Positions 34,281-45,639 of a stretch of DNA of 64,000 nt are shown here, piece by piece. Position 1 is the stretch's first letter. The number at the start of each line of letters is the position of its first letter. Below the pieces are notes generated by a model that saw nothing but the letters and a program-made list of their open reading frames with translations, was not told the origin of the DNA and did no database searches. A program made the position numbers and the translations under genes. The DNA is taken from NCBI GenBank assembly GCA_021307315.1, contig JAJSPD010000006.1, positions 868,001-932,000 of the forward strand, given 5' to 3'. This DNA is from Bisporella sp. PMI_857 (taxonomy: Eukaryota; Ascomycota; Leotiomycetes; Helotiales; Helotiaceae).

Positions 34281-36641
34281 CTATATCCCCAAGTTCCCTC
34301 TCTTCCCACCCCTCTTTGCCCGTTCTATATGCCCCTTCAGCACGCGCCTCGTTTCTACCAGACTCCTCTTCTGCTTGTGCTTCGCTTTCCCTAGCGTCAT
34401 TAAGAAATTCTTCTTCCGCGCTTTCTCTTTATTCGTGGTACTCTTCCCCTCCGCATCTTTCTTATCTCTCCTCAACGCCTGTGTGCTCTTATGCTCACTC
34501 CTATCGCCCTTGCCTTCCCGTGCCAATGCAATTTTCTCCTCCTTCGTGCTCTTCCTTAATTTTGAGAATCCCTCAATTTGCTCGGCGGTCAACGCGTCGT
34601 CTGCGTGTCGCGCCATCATCTCCTTTAGGCGAGCGGATTGGATTTTGTTACCGCCCATAGTTTTGAAAGAGCCGCCTCGATGCGGAGTTCTTGGAGTTTA
34701 GCTAGGTCGGCCGGCGTGAGGATTTTTGTGGTTGCAAGTTTGGAGATCTTGCTTTCAAGGGCTTTCTCGGCGTTTTCTTTCTCCTCATCGCCCGCCGGGG
34801 TATCTATTCCCTTCTCCTTCTCGATTTTGGCCTTCTTAGGGGCAGGTTCATCGTCATCACTATCGCTGATTTCGATCTCAGCATCGCTCTCAACATTGAT
34901 CCAGCCGCCGGAATCAGAGCTGGAGTTTGATGCAACTTCCCAATCTTGGTCGTCGGCCTCAGATTCTTCCTCTTCCTCGTCAGAGCCAATCTCCTCGGGC
35001 AAGCCTCGCTCGATACGTTTTCGTTTTCGCTCAGCTTCTTTCCACTCTTCTAGAAGTTCTAAACCTTCAATGCCACCAGTATCCTCCTCACCGAACCTTC
35101 GCTGTTGAATGGCGCCACTCTTGATACCCATTGTAGCTGCCTTGCCTCTATCTCTCTTCTTGAGCAAGTCTGGATTTGCTTCTCGATATAAGCTCAATAA
35201 TCCTTTCGCAGCCATCATCGTTCCTTTGTCCTTGCTTTTCCTGTACATGACTAGATCTTGCAATAACGTGTCATTCATCGCCATTGGTTGTCGTACACAG
35301 ATTTCTCTGATAGCATTGAGACCAGCAGAGGCCACCTCTGGCGCTGACGCTTCTGAAACAAACTCATTTGCAATTTTCTGTATCAATGGCTCCAAAACAT
35401 CCGGTGGGACAAACTTGTGCGTCGACTGTGCAAGTGACGCAAGAAAAGAGGTGACGGAAGGTTGCCTAGGTGTGAGGTATTTGATGAAGTACGAGTATAG
35501 CGAAATAATGGTAAGTTGATGCAAGCCAACCAACCTCGAAACCAGCTGCAGAACCAGTAGCTTTTGCTCAAGATTCAGCTTTGACTTTGAGCTTTGCAGA
35601 TGCTTGTGGAATAGGCTCTCTGCAAAGCCTTGAGGGTCGTGAAGAAGGTGCAGAGCAGAGAAGTTCAGTGGGTGCGGTGCATTCTTCTTCTTGTGATCCT
35701 TCTTAACCTTCTCTACCGCTTTCTCCATGACCTTCACCTTCTTCTTAGTCTTCTTGTTAATCAAAGCCTGGTGTTTCAGCTTTCCTATATCGATTCCGCC
35801 ATCATCATCACTACTTTCATCCTCATACTCTTCCCGCTCCTTGTCACCACCCAAGAAGAATCTCACACCGCCACCAATGACTTTCTCATTATCTGCAAGC
35901 GCAGCTTCCTTCATGATCTCGACAGCTTTTGAATCCGTCCATATCTGCCGTTTCCACAGCTCCCTTGTAATCTTCACCGCCCACAAGCCCTTCGGCGATG
36001 CGCGGTCAGAGGTCAGGAGGTTATACAGCGCAGTTTGTATCGTCCTGTTCAGCTTGTGATTCTTCGTTTTCGAATTACTGGACTTCAGATCACCCAATAT
36101 CTTCTGAAATAACAATGTCCTCAATGTTTTGCTAGGTGTAGCAACTAGTATTGGGAACAGCGTATTTAGCAGTTCTGTCGAATCAATGATCTCTTTCTTT
36201 CGCAAGAGCACAAGGCTTCCAACGATTTTTTCCCGCAGCTCGCTTTCCAGTTCTGCATGATGCACGGTGAGAATAGATTTCAGGTCGTCAGGGAATTCGG
36301 AGGTAGCTTCGGGTAGCAATCTGAGACGTGGGCTACGAAATCAATAAGGTCGCGAAAAGAAACGATCCCATTAGAGGTTGCGCTAGTAGGAGAAGCTAGG
36401 AAAATATCTCGCTGTGTCTGATACTGGTCAAACTGCATGCGAAATTCTTCATAATAAGATCTGAGAGCCCGTCAGCGTAATCAATGCTTCACACCGCAAC
36501 TACACATACTTAGGGTCTCGGCGAATTTTGTACTGGAGGTTAGGCCTGCGCAAGTCAATTTCCGATAAAACATGGTGAAGCGTGAGAGACAAACAGATCC
36601 GCATCAACCTTCTCCAGTGCGCCAACTCTTTTCTTCCCCAT
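34281..36641 (-). CDS. SDA1: Sda1, 60S ribosome biogenesis and export factor
   Basis: Yeast Sda1 is an essential nuclear protein needed for late 60S subunit maturation and export and for passage through G1. The start, MGKKRVGALEKVDADL, is on a 47-nt first exon (36595-36641). Introns at 36546-36594 and 36461-36509 keep frame and link to PNLQYKIRRDPKSYYEEF. The middle holds the long helical region (LREKIVGSLVLLRKKEIID, LLHDPQGFAESLFHKHL) and acidic stretches. The C-terminus (GNKIQSARLKEMMARHADDA, then Lys/Arg-rich KAKHKQKRSL) matches the SDA1 domain tail. Two one-base losses interrupt it: in the G run at 36311-36313 (CYP-EATSEF) and at about 34657-34665 (AALSK-MGGNK). Reassembled length is about 750 residues, close to yeast Sda1. 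Because loss of this gene should be lethal, the lesions are probably sequence errors. Confidence 0.92.
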
Positions 36642-36953
36642 TGTGACAGTGCTGTATTAGACTACGCTGTCTTTTACACGGCATTTGGCGGAGTGAACAA
36701 AAAATCTCGAGAGATTTTCCAAATTCTTATCTTAGCGTCGGTACCCTTGCTAGTGGCCACGCCTATCTGGGCAAGCCCGACCTCAGTACCGATACCATTG
36801 CATTAATTCGCATTTAGATAGAACCAAGAATAATATTCTAAGTTAGAGGAGAATTATGCCTTTTTCATCTATATACATATTACCTTAAATGAGTTGGGAT
36901 ATTCTACCCATACATTGCTCTATACTGCGCGTCTCTAAACCTATGAGCACTGC
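36642..36953. other. Short interval upstream of SDA1
   Basis: About 310 bp between the SDA1 start and the 3' end of the DHA2 transporter gene, both on the minus strand. It must hold the SDA1 promoter. No gene seen. Confidence 0.5.
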
Positions 36954-38954
36954 TCATGCTTTCCGTTCCTCAACAATCTCAACATCACTTGCAACTGCTG
37001 GGTCTGCTGTGCTGATGGTATCCTTCTCTTTGATTTCTTTTTCAACTGGGGTCTGCTTCCCCTTCTTTACACTCCTCCATTCCATCGTCAATCCCGAGAT
37101 AATACCAGCTACTGCGCACCCAACTGCGACTTTGAAGGTCTCGGTCAGCGCTTTATTATACGCCTCCAAGACACTAGATAACATCTCAACAGGTACCAGG
37201 TCCCTCAGATCGGTGGCACCAGTACGCACAATGCTTGATGGATCAAGCGACGTGAGATGCTTGAGGTTCGACACCAGGCTATCGTTAAAGATCGCTTGGC
37301 AAATGGCAAGAAATATGGATCCACCAAGGCCTTGACCGAAGAACATGAGGGCGACTCCAGTCGAGACTTCTTTCTTCGGAAGACATGTCTGTGCGGCCAT
37401 CCCGCTTGCTGCATTCCCAAACCCAATCCGAAACCAAACACGACTTGATACCCAATCCAATGTGCCGAGTTTGTATGCACCTTGAACGTCGTGACCAGAC
37501 CAGCTCCAATGGACATTATGATGGAGCAGGAAATCAGCTGAGGAACGTAGTATCCAGATTTCTGCGTGAGTATACCAGAAAAGATGCTGGCTACGACGAG
37601 AGATAATACGAATGGGAGAGTGTAGATACCAGATCTAACGGCTGAGACACCCTTGATGGCCTGGAACCACAGAGGTAGATAAAATGTCATAGTCATCATG
37701 CAGCCTGCCGAGACACACTGAAAATAAAAACCAGACAGGATGCTGCGTTGTTTGATTATGTGGACTTGCACGGTAGCGTTTTCGCCAGACTTGACCTGGA
37801 TAATACAGAAGACTATAAGAAGTATTCCTGCGAGGATAAAGAGAACGATGATGCGAGCGTTCGCCCTAGTCAATGAATTAGTCCTCTGGTTGTTACAGAT
37901 TTTAAAAATATTAAAAGGTTTTAGAAGCAGTTAGAAAAGCTATGATAGTAGATAAGAAAGCTTTTAAGGCGTCTACACCGGTCCCTGAGAGTCGCAATTC
38001 CTATGGATAAATAAGATTAAGTAGCAAGATAAACATACCATGCGTAGTAGCCCCACCCCATTGAAGAGCTAGAATAAGGCAGACAATTCCAGGTAAGAAT
38101 ACAATAGTTCCATAGGGATCAAGTTTCTTGAATTGCTGTTTGTAAGTGGCGGTCGTTTGGGGAGACTTGTTTTTGAGGATGAACAAGAGGATGAAAGCGA
38201 TGAGGCCACCGACCGGGAGATTGATCCAGAAGCACCATCTCCAGGTAATATTGGTAGTAAACGCGCCTCCAACTAAGGGTCCAGCCACGGATGCGACACC
38301 GAAGACGGCACCAAAGACACCTTGGTACATGGGTCGTTTATGGAGTGGAATGCTCGAAACCATGATCATCACACAGCCGTTAAAATTCCAGCAGCACCTA
38401 GCCCAGCTATCCAGACGTTAGTCATGAGGGTTTAGAATGGCTTAGGGACTTACTAATTGCTCTGCCGACGATAAATGCCGTTGAATTTGGCGCAACGGCG
38501 CATATCAGAGACTAATCTAGTCAGCATAGCAACGTGAACTACAATTGGTAAACAAACACCGATCTCCAGTATCCCAATTGTGGTCAATAAGGTCCATTTC
38601 GCTGAGTAAAATGTATATATACGGCCAAACACCAACTGGAAGGCTGATGCAGTAAGCAAATATGAACTTCCATACCATCCGATATCGCCAACAGCATGGA
38701 ACTCGTCCGTAATACTAGGGATTGCCGTTCCTAGAATTGTGCGATCCTATGCCCTGTGAGTGTAGGTGCTTGGAAAGCTACAAAGCGACTTACCAGAGCG
38801 ACGATGAACATGGATAGGTAAAGAGCTATCATCACCACGAAAATCTTTGCAAACGGAAGATGCTCATCTTCGTCGTTGTTCAGCGGTGGCGTCACGTTCC
38901 CGGACTCGAGGTCCTCAGATGGCTGTTTTGGGGGTTCTGAGGAGCTGGATGCCA
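36954..38954 (-). CDS. MFS drug:H+ antiporter, DHA2 (14-helix) family
   Basis: Exports toxic compounds or secondary metabolites with protons in the plasma membrane. The N-terminus is a polar leader ([19 protein letters not shown]) then helix 1 ([17 protein letters not shown]). Splicing at 38747-38793, 38512-38557 and 38407-38453 yields [19 protein letters not shown], the DHA motif [16 protein letters not shown], and [19 protein letters not shown]. The motif-C-like segment [19 protein letters not shown] confirms an antiporter, and [12 protein letters not shown] is a DHA2 hallmark. A further intron lies roughly at 37870-38038; its acceptor was not settled. One-base losses occur at about 38378-38388 ([12 protein letters not shown]) and about 37395-37405 (QQAG-MAAQT). 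The gene ends with a charged cytosolic tail at 36954. It is transcribed divergently from the Zn2Cys6 regulator 960 bp away, an arrangement common when a regulator controls its exporter. Confidence 0.88.
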
Positions 38955-39914
38955 TGATATGAAGGTGTGGCTGCCTATGCGTGTTTATCGACGGATTGCG
39001 TATAGCGGAGAGGGGACTTGAATCTGGGTCTGGTGCGAAGAAGGGAAAGGACGACAGAAAGAAACTATTGTACAAATGAGGCTACAGATAATGAAAGAAG
39101 CATCGACATATTGAACCACAAGGAGAAGAGCAGGAGAAGCTGCAGTATATATAACCCAGATGTTGCATATATTGGTATAAGCTTAATACTTTAGGTTACA
39201 TTAGGGGGAAAGGAAAGCACTTGCAGATGGGCTACGATGGGAAGGGGACGACCATTCTACGAGTGATGAGTCTTGAATGCTAGATTATGGTTGGATAAAT
39301 TGGATGCCTGACCTCCCTTGTTTGATTCTCTCTTCTCCCGCCGCACAGATTTGGCCAAGCCCGCTAGCGTTGATCAGCAATGCTTGTCTGTTAAAGCCTA
39401 TGACGGCCTTAGAAATGGGTTACATAATCTTTTGACAAGCCGTCTATGGCCAATCAGGTATCTTCTTTCGCAGATGTGGGTGTTTCTTTCTCGGGATTTA
39501 GGTTTTGCTTCGGTCCCGAGCGTCTAGCACCTGTTCTCGCTGGTGGTTCTCGCTTCCCATTCTCTGCTTCCCTCTCACTCCCCTGGACCAAAAGGCGTCC
39601 TCGTCATCTCAGATAGTGTTTCCCAAAATGAATTTAGGCAGCGATCTAAATGACTTACGACTGATCTATCTCTGAGTGCCTCTTCAATTGTCTACTCGAT
39701 GCACCTGCTTGTTCCTCAAATGCCAACCTGCGGCTCAAGGTTCGCTTCCACGTAATAGATAGACACACTCTCACTGCTGCCTCCATCATCCCAAACAATT
39801 GCGACAATTGGTCAGCCGCTTGTTGTTGTCTGGTGGCCCTGACTTACCCGGTCGGCCATCCGGATCTCCTCACCCCCCCGGCTCCCTTCTTACGACCCGA
39901 AGCACCGCGAGACA
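38955..39914. other. Divergent promoter region, transporter versus regulator
   Basis: 960 bp separating two divergently transcribed genes. It contains a TATA-like run on the transporter side. The rest is unassigned. Confidence 0.5.
39145..39153 (-). promoter_or_regulatory. TATA-like element upstream of the DHA2 transporter
   Basis: TATATATA run about 190 bp upstream of the transporter ATG on the minus strand. Position and sequence are suitable for a fungal core promoter, but transcription starts are unknown. Confidence 0.35.
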
Positions 39915-42505
39915 ATGGAGAATTACCTGCACACCACACCCGAGATGCTGGCCACTCCCTCCCAAACCCCAGAGAGCATGGCCTCTGGATCCGCATCCGC
40001 ATCTGTACCCGTTCTGGCCCCTCCACCAGCATCCGCGCCCGTGCAGAAGATTACCCGTGGCCACAGCTGCATCCTCTGTCAGCAGCGAAAGGTGAAATGT
40101 GATCGTCAGAAGCCATGTTCCAACTGCATCAAGGCAAGGGTGGAATGCGTACCCAGCGCGCCAGCCGCGCCAAGGAGACGGAGGAAGAAATTCTCAGAGC
40201 AAGATCTTGGGAGTAAGTTGAAAAAGTATGAAATGTTGCTCAAGAAGCACGGGATCAAGATCGAGGAGGATGATCACGAGCCTCTCGATGATCCTACCGA
40301 CTCCCATTTCCACGAGGCGCGAGGCGAGTTTCGCCGTGGCTTAACGATGGGTCTTCCCCCGAGAGACGACGATAAGGGCATGCTATTTAGAGACAAAGAG
40401 AACTCTCGTTATGTGGAGAAGTATGAGCATTCTATTCTTCTATCCACAAAAATGCTGACTGGTGAAGTACTCTATGGGAAAATCTTAGAGATGAGATTGA
40501 AGGATCCCATCACTAAAGAGGTATGTAAGTCTACGAAGACATTTCTCGTCTGTATTACGTGCTGCCCTGGTTGACCGAGAGTTCGGTACATCTGCCATTC
40601 ATCTTGCTTTAACTTGAACTGCGCCTTAACTTCCTAGGTATACCCTTATTTATAAGTTCTCGTAAACATGTCGAAAAAGACATTAACTCATAGTCGTCAT
40701 GTCAATCCATGTAGTCTTCCCACACTGTGGCGATGAGATCCTTTAGTAGATCGTCCAATATCTTTGCTTGCTAACCAAATTTTATTTAGTCTCTTCAAAT
40801 TCAAGCTTCATCCGATGATGAAATCAATGAGAGTGGCCTCTACCCTGAGCCAGAAAGATTCCTCGTCGGTCACGGCGTCCCGCCCACGGATCTGTATTCT
40901 TGTCATCCGCCTGTTGGTCAAATTTTCAGACTGTGGCAGACATTTTTGGTCAATGTCAACCCCCTGGTCAAGATTTTTCATGCTCCAACCGTCCAGCAAA
41001 CACTCATAGATGCAACTTCCGACTTGCACTATATACCAAAGCATGTTGAAGCTTTGATGTTCGCCATATACCTCCTCGCCGTGACGTCGATGCAGCCTGA
41101 GGAATGTGAGACTATGCTCGGCGACACGAAGAATAATCTTCTCAAAAAGTTCTCTACGAGCGTGCAACAGGCCTTGATTAACGCCAGGCTGCTGAAATCA
41201 TTGAATCTGACTACTCTGCAAGCTTTTGTATTGTATATTCTAGCCGTCCGGAAATGTTACGACCCACATTCTATGTGGATCTTGACTGGCAGCGCTGTCA
41301 GAATCGCACAGCGGCTTGGCATCCACCGCGACGGAGCAGACCACCAAATTTCCCCTTTCGACGTGGAAATGCGAAGGCGAACATGTGGCAGGTCATCTTC
41401 CTTGACGGACAAGCCTCTAAACTGGCAGGAGCTGGGTTTCCTGTATGGCTCGTCAAATTTGATGCTAAGATGCCAAAAAATATTAGCGACAGCGATTTGA
41501 GTCCAGAAATGAAGGAAATGCCGCCTGAGAGAGAGGCGTGACTGAGATGCTACTTTGTTCACTTCGATTTGAAGTTGCAGCAGCGTTGAAAAGGTCGGGC
41601 ACATTTAAAGTTGGTAAAGATCTCACCATGCACCCTGACCTCGGGCCCGAACATATGAGCAAGAAAGATAAATCTATCGATGAATTGGAAGTAATATTTC
41701 AAGAAAAATTCATCCGATTTTGCGACCCTAGCATTCCAGCACATCTTCTCGCGATATATATGTCAAAATCGGTTCTCTGTACCATGAGGATAATGGCTCA
41801 TCATCCACGTCAGTATCCTGACAAAGGCGCCTCCATGCCACAGAAAGAGAAGGATATGTTATTCAAGCTAAGCTTGAATGAGCTTGAAATTTCGTCTATG
41901 GTGCATGGGGACAACAGCATTCGGGGATTTATGTGGCATATCCAGGTACATTTTCAGCTTGATGCTTTCATCTATCTGCTTAGTGAACTGCGTAGCCGCG
42001 TATCCGGAGAGGAGGTGGATAGGGCATGGAAGCACGTTGAATTCGCGTTTGAAAATCGGCCAGAATTCTCAGAGACGCCAAGAATAGTTTGTATTTTGCG
42101 ATAGGAAATCTAGCGTTGAAGGCGTGGACAAAACGGGAGGAAGCAGGCGGGCTTTACGGAGGGGCACAGATGACTACACCACCGCGTTTCATCTCCGTCC
42201 TTCGTTCACAGAGACGAATTGCGGAGACACCTCCTCAAACAACAGAGTACCGGTCGCAAGAGCCACGTCCCAAGCCTGCCTTGATTGAGGCTCCACCCAA
42301 CGAGTATCTCACCGCCACCAATGCGTATCCCAACAACGTACATGAGATGTCTCAGTGGAACCAGTCAGACTTCCCAATTGATATGAACATGCCAGATATT
42401 GCAGCTCTAGATTGGGAATATTATCAGACTCTGCTGGATGGCGATCTTCCCGCTTATTACCCTGGGCAAGATCCTGTCTATACAGGGCCATCCTTTGCGG
42501 CTTGA
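39915..42505 (+). CDS. Zn2Cys6 transcription factor (fungal-specific TF domain)
   Basis: An N-terminal Pro/Ala/Ser-rich leader is followed by a canonical zinc cluster with cysteines 52, 55, 62, 68, 71 and 78 (CX2CX6CX5CX2CX6C) and a basic linker, RRRRKK, then a predicted coiled coil (LGSKLKKYEMLLKKHGI). A long intron (40521-40789) joins KDPITKE to SLQIQASSDDEINESG. The fungal-TF domain shows LAVRKCYDPHSMWILTGSAV, AQRLGIHRDG and the RRRTWWQVIFLDG region. Three one-base losses switch frame near 41384 (RRRT-WWQV), 41531-41540 (PERE-VTEMLL) and 42071-42083 (SETP-NSLYFAIGNLAL). The C-terminus has aromatic/acidic patches (DWEYYQTLLDG), suggestive of an activation domain. Likely length is about 770 residues. 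It may control the adjacent DHA2 transporter (inference from divergent placement). Confidence 0.86.
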
Positions 42506-42960
42506 TAAACACCATTTGTAACATCACCTGCCTGGATTTCCTATAAAAAGATAGCCCGCCCTCAACGCCATGCGCCTTGAATTCTGCAGCCTTGCGATAG
42601 CTCACTCGGCTCAATCAGCCTCGCCATTATTGGCCAATTGCCTCCACTCCACAAATATTCGCCGTGTATTGCGAAATATGCAGCATGCAAGCCTCCTAAT
42701 ATATAATCAGTAATTGGCCTATCTGGCGCACTATATCACCATCTGTTAATCCTCTCATCAAGGCATGCGGTGCCACCCCTCAACGCGGTGGAAATGCTGA
42801 TATAAGGCTTCGGCAATCCGGGCGACGAACCCATCCTTCTTCTCCTGATATCTTGTTGCCTTGACCAGTCTTTTGGCCGTCTATATTACTCTCCACTCCC
42901 CACAATGCCACATCGCAAACCATCATCATAGATAACTCGCCACTGAGTAACATCTTCTCA
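42506..42960. other. Intergenic DNA
   Basis: Terminator of the regulator and promoter of the following gene. No gene seen. Confidence 0.5.
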
Positions 42961-43593
42961 ATGCCACCATTTGTAAGGACATTCAGTCAGCCTCAGCCTC
43001 ACCTTGTCGTGAGGCAACCTCCATCACTATACGAAATAGTCCTCTCCATCACTCGTTCATCGACAACTTACACCACAACCATCAATCCTACTGAGTCCTC
43101 TCTGCGAATTGCCACACCAACCCTTCATTCTAACTTTCGACGGTCAGAAAGCTCCGGAACCACCAGTACAGGCGTCATTATCGCTGCAATCCTGAGCTCC
43201 ATCCTCGGAACCATGGTCTTGATAACAATCTGCTACAAATGTTGCATTGATAACCGTTCCGCCGCCTATGTCCCCAGGCCCTATACCTCGTATGACACTG
43301 ACTCGGAATCAGAACGCACAGCTCGTTCGGGAGTTCACAAGCGAGGCGGTGGGTGGGAGACTCAGTACAGAAGATATAGCGTGCGGAGACCTGACAGAGC
43401 AAGGACGAGACGACAGCATTGGGAGAGAGAGATGAGTTCTGGGAGAGGTTATCGAAGGAGAAGAAGAACGGCGCGAAATGGAGACGGGATGCTTGGCTGG
43501 GTCTTGCCGAGTATCAACCCATATGCGAGACCGATGGTAGTGCAAGCGGAGAGGAGTTGGCCGCTGGAAAGGGAATTCTTGGGTGATGACTAA
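42961..43593 (+). CDS. Small single-pass membrane protein, function unknown
   Basis: 210 residues, one exon, no frame lesion, ATG at 42961. The first 70 residues are Ser/Thr-rich and would be heavily O-glycosylated if secretory. A single hydrophobic helix follows at about residues 71-92 (GVIIAAILSSILGTMVLITI), then a Cys pair (CYKCC) that might be palmitoylated, and a long Arg-rich cytosolic tail (RRPDRARTRRQHW, YRRRRRTARNG). No conventional signal peptide is evident, so membrane insertion would depend on the internal helix. The arrangement is typical of fungal membrane-anchored proteins of unknown role, and the minus-strand gene at 21.0-21.6 kb has the same plan. I cannot name a family. Confidence 0.6.
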   Translation: MPPFVRTFSQPQPHLVVRQPPSLYEIVLSITRSSTTYTTTINPTESSLRIATPTLHSNFRRSESSGTTSTGVIIAAILSSILGTMVLITICYKCCIDNRSAAYVPRPYTSYDTDSESERTARSGVHKRGGGWETQYRRYSVRRPDRARTRRQHWEREMSSGRGYRRRRRTARNGDGMLGWVLPSINPYARPMVVQAERSWPLEREFLGDD

Positions 43594-44387
43594 GTCTACG
43601 CGGGACTTGCTGGTATGGAATCTCGCAGGCGTATGAATTCATAACGGCAGATCTCACGAGGATTTGCGAGCCGATTTGTGTATATCAGCTAAGGCTGTGT
43701 AAATTCCGCTGCATACACGTGGCTGATAATTGTATAACATATGATCCCCACTAAATCAAGTTTTCTGGTGTCTTAACGATAGTTTCCTCAGGAGAAATCA
43801 TACGTTGGGAAAGGAAGCATGTGCTGCATGTTTGAGGGGAAATACTAACTGTTTAGTTATCACGTCGGCGAGCTCCCTAAACTTTGCATAGGTTGTTAGC
43901 CAAATTCATCCCACATGGCACTTGCCTAGGCTCGACAGTAACGCGCAAGCTAAGTATCTTTGATTAATCGAAATTGACGAACAATCAGCTGAGGTTATTT
44001 GGGAATCGAGAGGTTACTACAAACATCCATGAAATGTATGGAGGCGGGAAGGGTCCTGCCGAAGCTGTATCAGACAAAACCACGTGCTATCTACGAGGAC
44101 CCACAATACTTCTCAACAGCACGTCTTTTCTAGGGTATACTCCAAACTTATCTGAAAAGCCTATCTAGTGACTTCTGCTCTTACCAATCTTTAGATAATC
44201 ATCACAGTTTACATGGTTAGCCATGACAGAAGAAAGGCAGGCGTGTCATGTGCTTACACGAGTAAGCGAGTGGACTGGGACTGGAAGTTGACATCGGGAC
44301 AGCTCACATCCGTAGACAAATCTAGAGCCGTCTACTAAATTCTCTGGTTCGCACGACGTCGCGAGATCTAGCATATGTAAGTCTCAA

Positions 44388-44419
44388 TCTATTATCTACT
44401 GGATCTATTATCTACTGGA
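44388..44419. repeat. 16-bp direct tandem duplication
   Basis: ATCTATTATCTACTGG occurs twice head-to-tail. Probably replication slippage; no coding effect. Confidence 0.7.
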
Positions 44420-44515
44420 TGAAATTGTTCTCGCTGAACTTGGTTCTAACAACTCGATGCCAACCTGCCAGCGACTTCTACCATGTCTCCTTTCACATAA
44501 AAAGGCCGCTCCGGA

Positions 44516-44524
44516 TATAAAAAG
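44516..44524 (+). promoter_or_regulatory. TATA-box-like motif (TATAAAAAG)
   Basis: A near-consensus TATA box in a GC-bordered context. It lies 1.1 kb upstream of the alcohol oxidase ATG, so its relation to that gene is uncertain unless a 5' UTR intron exists. Confidence 0.3.
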
Positions 44525-45639
44525 CCCCTCAATCAAACAACAAGCCTTTCCCGCTCAGCCCCTCTTCCCCATATATAGTTGACCAATTACTTTTCACCAC
44601 AGCTGCAGGTCAAGACCGGCTAAGCCGGAGGACAGCTACCCCGGCAACCGTCTTGCATAGGTCGATCCACTTTCTATTCTTCCATGCTACTCCTGTTCGA
44701 GAAATATTTAGTTATCAATCCAACAGAGAGCACACCGTATCACCTGGAACGTGTTTCCACGCATCCAGTCAAGCAGGAGATACCTCAAGGATGTACCTTA
44801 GCTCCCAATCAGCGGTGGGAATAAGATGTGCTTCGGAGATATCTTGGGATTGGTATACACTCCTTGTATGTTGTCTGCGAGACTTGCTACAAATTTAAGA
44901 AGGCTGTTTACCTCTTTTTATTTTGTCGTGGGAGAACGATTCCCTGTTTAGAGAGTGCTAGAATCTTGAAGTGCACATCTCCAAGCTGGGCTAATTTCGA
45001 GCATTATCTGCCTGCCACACCTACCAAACCGTATCCGCCGTGAGATAAATACCACTCATTCCGTGGAACTTCAATATTTCCATTTGCCGTTATTAAGCGG
45101 GGTAAACTCGCAGTAAACTGGTATCACTCGTTGTTTCAATGGCCAAGCGCCAAGTCCTAGTTTACGATCCTCGTATCTTCCACGGTACATCACATCCCAA
45201 GCCCGACATATCTCCAAAGTCCCTGCCTGCACGCTGAGATGCTCTTCGGCATTCGGATCAATCAATTTTTTTTTCTCAGGAGTCTGGAGCTGTCACGTTA
45301 CTCAAGATGAGGGGTAGCTATATGCTTGATATTCTTGTGTATTGGAACTATGCAGGAAAGAGGGCTTGAGATGAATTGGCGGACATTCATGGCCAATGGC
45401 ATTGGAAAATCTTCCTCTCAAGCGGAGGAACCGCGTCAGAAACATGCCATGTTCCCTCCTGCGTCAAGGAGCCAACGTGCGGGGAAACTTTTTCCTAGAC
45501 CCAAGGATGAGTTATTTGGGAAACTTTGAAAAGGAACTACGACCCAGGTACTCGGAGGTGGCATCTTTATCCATTGTCAATTACAACTTTGCAAGAAGCA
45601 ACCTGAACCCCAACAAGATCACACCCTAAAAGGAAGAAG

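Larger units (their letters stand above)
43594..45639. other. Long intergenic region upstream of the alcohol oxidase gene
   Basis: 2 kb without a supported gene. It contains a 16-bp tandem duplication (44388-44419), a strong TATA motif at 44516-44524 and nearby CCGG-containing sequence. Either the oxidase has a long upstream control region or 5' UTR, or a short unrecognised transcript lies here. Confidence 0.5.

Noticed and set aside
34281..36641. SDA1 pseudogene
   Set aside because: Both lesions are one-base losses at conserved junctions, one of them in a short G run, and the protein is otherwise complete with intact splice sites; the yeast orthologue is essential, so consensus error is more likely.
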